Origin: Lepas anatifera
Taxonomy: Eukaryota > Arthropoda > Thecostraca > Lepadidae
Assembly: GCA_034440635.1 (NCBI GenBank)
Contig: JAOTON010002089.1
Span: 124,001-188,000 of the forward strand
Reading direction: 5' to 3'
DNA: 64,000 nucleotides
The notes beneath the pieces were generated by a model. It was not told the DNA's origin, made no database searches, and saw nothing but the letters and a program-made list of their open reading frames with translations. Every line of letters starts with the position of its first letter. Position 1 is the first letter of the stretch. This document shows, piece by piece, positions 61,491-64,000 of this stretch. Made by a program: the position numbers and the translations under genes.

Positions 61491-61496
61491 ATCGTT

Positions 61497-61768
61497 CCAT
61501 ACGCGGATCCAGGGGGCAAAGGGGGGCAGGTGCCCCACTCCCCGATCGACCCTTGGCGCTCCCTGAAATGATTCCGGCGTCCCTCCGAAAGGTGGATGGC
61601 GCCCCCTAAAATGTCGCTCCCCCCAGGATGCGAAAATCTGCAGCCACCGACAGGATTTTGCATCCACCGGATAGGTTTTACCGGTCAAAATTGGTGCACC
61701 CCCGGCCCGGATGGGGCCCCCCCCCCAGAAGGTGCCCCTCCATCGGCAATCCTGGATCCGCCTATGGC
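61497..61768. mobile_element. Inverted-repeat element, BamHI-core family, copy 2
   Basis: It opens CATACGCGGATCCAGGGG and closes CCTGGATCCGCCTATG, an imperfect inverted repeat of about 16 bp. The interior has the same blocks as copy 1 (CAGGTGCCC, CCCTGAAATG, AAAATGTCGCTCCC). It is about 270 bp and non-coding. Confidence 0.65.
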
Positions 61769-61850
61769 TCGTTCGACGTTGTTTATTAATGACATTGACT
61801 GCAGCAAAGGCACCAGGAATTAATGATGTTTTGCCTTTGTCTTTGTAAAA

Positions 61851-61970
61851 CTTGGTCGTCACGCACCGACTAAAAAAGTACAGCGCTGTCTCGTATCATC
61901 GAATAAGCGCCGTTTCAGCGACTGAGAAAAGGGGGGGGGTGTAAAACATACTCACTGACACTCTCTCAGA
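61851..61970 (+). repeat. Dispersed 115-bp repeat, copy 1
   Basis: GTCGTCACGCACCGACTAAA, AAAGTACAGCGC, GACTGAGAAAAGGGGGGG and TGTAAAACA recur in the same order at 62947-63060, with about 85% identity by eye. Confidence 0.85.
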
Positions 61971-62174
61971 GCCATGTTATCAGTCTCAGAGTCAACATTA
62001 CACCGTGACATTAATGACGTTGACTCCAGGAAGGTAAAACGGCCGTGGCGCCTTTGTATTTGGACATTTTTACGTGTTTATCTTCAAAAATGCCTGTGTT
62101 GTTTTGTATCATCGAAAACATTACGTGCATGTTCTACATTACGTGATAAAATTACGTGACGTACTGTTACGTAG

Positions 62175-62265
62175 GTAACATTACGTCCTTATGTTCAGGT
62201 AGCTCCAAGTGCTGACGCCGAGGAAACTGGCAGTGTTCTGACCTGACGCTGGGACGTAATGTTAC
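62175..62265. repeat. 91-bp inverted repeat with perfect 14-bp arms
   Basis: GTAACATTACGTCC at 62175-62188 and its exact complement GGACGTAATGTTAC at 62252-62265 bound 63 bp of unique sequence. It could be a tiny MITE. No target duplication was identified. Confidence 0.7.
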
Positions 62266-62944
62266 TGAGACCGTTGTGGTTAAGTTGGACTTCGGACTTG
62301 TCAGCGAGCGGTTCCGGGTCATTTAATGACAATTTGCATGGGGATTTTACTGGTTTATCCTTAATATGTCGCATAGACAAATTAGTATGTTCGCACCAAA
62401 ATCATATCTGTATTATTCGAACTGTCAAGTTTTCATACAACTGAGATTTCAGGACCCATGTACAAAAATATTAACACCATCTAAAACACGCCACATGGCG
62501 CATCCCAAACTACGAGCACTGTCTACAAGTAAACCAACCGCTCAATACGTCAATAATGCTGACCGTACCTGCACCCTACAATCATACCTCCCACCACTGC
62601 CCGTCGGATGGAACGCTCCCCGGCTCCCACTGGGGCTGCGGGCTTGCTTGCCAAGGCCGGTCCCATCACACAGCCACAGGCTATGGCCACCAGACGCCCA
62701 TAACCTCGCCCTTCTCGGTGGATCATCGAGCCTGAGACTAACCTTATCGCTGGCATATACACGTCAGAAAGCTTCCGGATCAACAAATCGTTATGACATT
62801 CATGGTTGTACAGTGGACGCATCGAAACTTCGGGTGGTCACAAACATCGCTGCTCACGGAGCAGGAGGGTATGCAACCGTGCTTTGTGACACAGAAGGTA
62901 CAGGAGCATCACTCGCGCCGACACCGTTAAAGAGCCTGAGCTTT
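62266..62944. other. Intergenic DNA, no gene seen
   Basis: A 225-codon plus-strand ORF (62366-63043) runs into a dispersed repeat and shows no known domain. It is not called a gene. Confidence 0.45.
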
Positions 62945-62946
62945 GT

Positions 62947-63060
62947 CGTCACGCACCGACTAAAAAAGTACAGCGCGGTCGAATCATCGAATCAGCGCCA
63001 TTCGGCGACTGAGAAAAGGGGGGGTGTAAAACACACAAACTGACACACTCTCAGAGTTAA
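62947..63060 (+). repeat. Dispersed 115-bp repeat, copy 2
   Basis: It matches 61851-61970, starting GTCGTCACGCACCGACTAAA and ending GTGTAAAACACAC. Confidence 0.85.
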
Positions 63061-63457
63061 CATTACACCCACAGCATAGAAGTACCATTGAATCATCATG
63101 GACCAGCTCACTGCCCCCGGTCCCTCCCATTCACTCAGACGCCATGTGCGCTGCAATAGTGATACCAATAGCTTACGCGCTGTCACCTGCCGGGCTGAAG
63201 GTCGCCAAATATCACTGCTGCTTCAACCCCCACCAGGACGCGCCCCGTGAACGAATTCACTAACATGTGGCGCCATTGTACACTGCACTGGAGTGACCAC
63301 AGGTATTGTCACCTTCGCGCTGGTGGAATACCTTCTCCATGACATCGCTTCAGGTCAGTCATTGACCGAAGTTCGTTTTTCTACCTGGACAGCCCCTCCC
63401 CGCGCGCGCACGCCACAACGTCCAAGACACCTAGAGGTCCTGTGGACGGCAGCCCAC

Positions 63458-63649
63458 TCACTCCGGCGTCGGCGGCTCCAGCGCCTTGATCTCCTCGGGA
63501 ACCTCCGCCACCAGGGTGCCGAAGAACTCCTTGCCGACGGTGTTCTCGTCCTCTGAGTACAGGAAGTCGATGGCCACGTTCACAAACTCGTCGATGGTGA
63601 GGAAGCCGTCGTTGTTGCGGTCGATGGTTTTGAAGGTTTTGTCTGCCGT
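63458..63649 (-). CDS. Last exon of EF-hand calcium-binding protein (SCP/calexcitin-like)
   Basis: The exon opens after CTCTCGACAG (acceptor just above 63649) in phase 0 and encodes 63 residues to TGA at 63460-63458. It contains a complete EF-hand loop, DRNNDGFLTIDEF, with Asp/Asn/Asp at calcium positions and the invariant Gly and Glu. A helix and FLYSEDENTVGKEFFGTL follow. That last stretch, an acidic SEDE turn then a Phe-Gly motif, resembles the C-terminus of invertebrate sarcoplasmic calcium-binding and calexcitin proteins. The extra tail IKALEPPTPE is unusual. Upstream exons lie beyond 63650 and were not found within the window. Confidence 0.72.
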   Translation of the reverse strand, partial: TADKTFKTIDRNNDGFLTIDEFVNVAIDFLYSEDENTVGKEFFGTLVAEVPEEIKALEPPTPE

Positions 63650-64000
63650 CTGTCGAGAGAGATTACCGGCTAGTGACCGGTCTTCTCCACAGCGGGTTGT
63701 AGTCGAAATATTGACAGCTGCTTTCAAGACGAAAATGGACTAGAAACGGTCCCATTTCCTCACGATTGATTACCAGAAGCCAAGCATATAACATATAAAC
63801 AGGGTGTAGCAAGTACGAGGAATGTTTCCAAAATGGTCGGATTTGGCCAAAGTTCGGTTTTTATTTTTATTTTATTTTTGCGTTACTCTGGCCCAGTATA
63901 TAATAGTAAAACAACAGCTGGTTTGGGTTTGTCACTGGTCTTTCCACAAGGAAATTCGAATGATGTAAGCCAGCAGTGAATGGGGATCCCAGGTGTTGAG
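63650..64000 (-). other. Probable intron of the EF-hand gene
   Basis: No exon is recognised in the last 350 bp. The stretch upstream of the exon on the minus strand is AT-rich and fits intron sequence. Confidence 0.4.

Noticed and set aside
62366..63043. 225-codon ORF
   Set aside because: It has no domain, runs into a dispersed repeat and lacks splice or promoter support. It may be chance.

Overview
The window is nuclear DNA of an animal, most likely an arthropod and plausibly a crustacean. This rests on spliced genes with GT-AG introns, a chaoptin-type LRR protein, a BEL/Pao retrotransposon, several LINEs and SINEs, and very abundant micro- and minisatellites. A barnacle-like genome would fit, but no sequence seen here fixes the species. 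No rRNA, tRNA gene, CRISPR array or prokaryotic operon was found.

Layout. 561-8175 holds a complete BEL/Pao LTR retrotransposon on the minus strand, with apparently identical 530-bp LTRs, a TATAA target duplication and one open 1979-aa polyprotein. 8712-11510 holds a small inverted-repeat element followed by about 45 copies of a 50-bp satellite. 12042-14282 is an ORF1-only LINE with 15-bp target duplications. 14492-14668 is a tRNA-derived SINE. 15515-23332 (minus) is a chaoptin-like LRR gene of six exons plus a possible upstream exon, about 1300 aa. 24172-50186 (plus) is a 30-exon gene matching the central and C-terminal parts of telomerase protein component 1 (TEP1): end of TROVE/vWA, DUF4062, NACHT, WD repeats. 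Its N-terminal part was not found. 51370-52179 (minus) is an uninterrupted DPM1 gene. 56738-59908 (plus) is a two-exon HELLS/LSH chromatin remodeller. 63458-63649 (minus) is the last exon of an EF-hand calcium-binding protein of SCP/calexcitin type. 52180-56700 and 59910-63457 are AT-rich intergenic DNA with repeat fragments.

The gene set is a mixture: adhesion (chaoptin), vault/telomerase RNP (TEP1), glycosylation (DPM1), heterochromatin (HELLS) and calcium binding. There is no sign that they form one pathway.

The most unusual feature is where the tandem repeats sit. In both multi-exon genes, minisatellites span or abut exon-intron junctions, so splice donors or acceptors are tandemly duplicated: 25 copies of a 43-bp unit with the exon-26 donor, 12 copies of a 21-bp unit with the exon-16 donor, six copies of a 31-bp unit with a chaoptin acceptor, and others. 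Three TEP1-like introns are almost pure dinucleotide repeat from donor to acceptor. A 14-bp retroposon target duplication has also copied the splice donor of chaoptin exon 1. In TEP1-like exon 18 a duplicated 31-bp exon head, if spliced in, would restore a frame that is otherwise broken. A TTAA-flanked MITE rich in AGGTCA half-sites is present as one clean copy and one copy split by a LINE.
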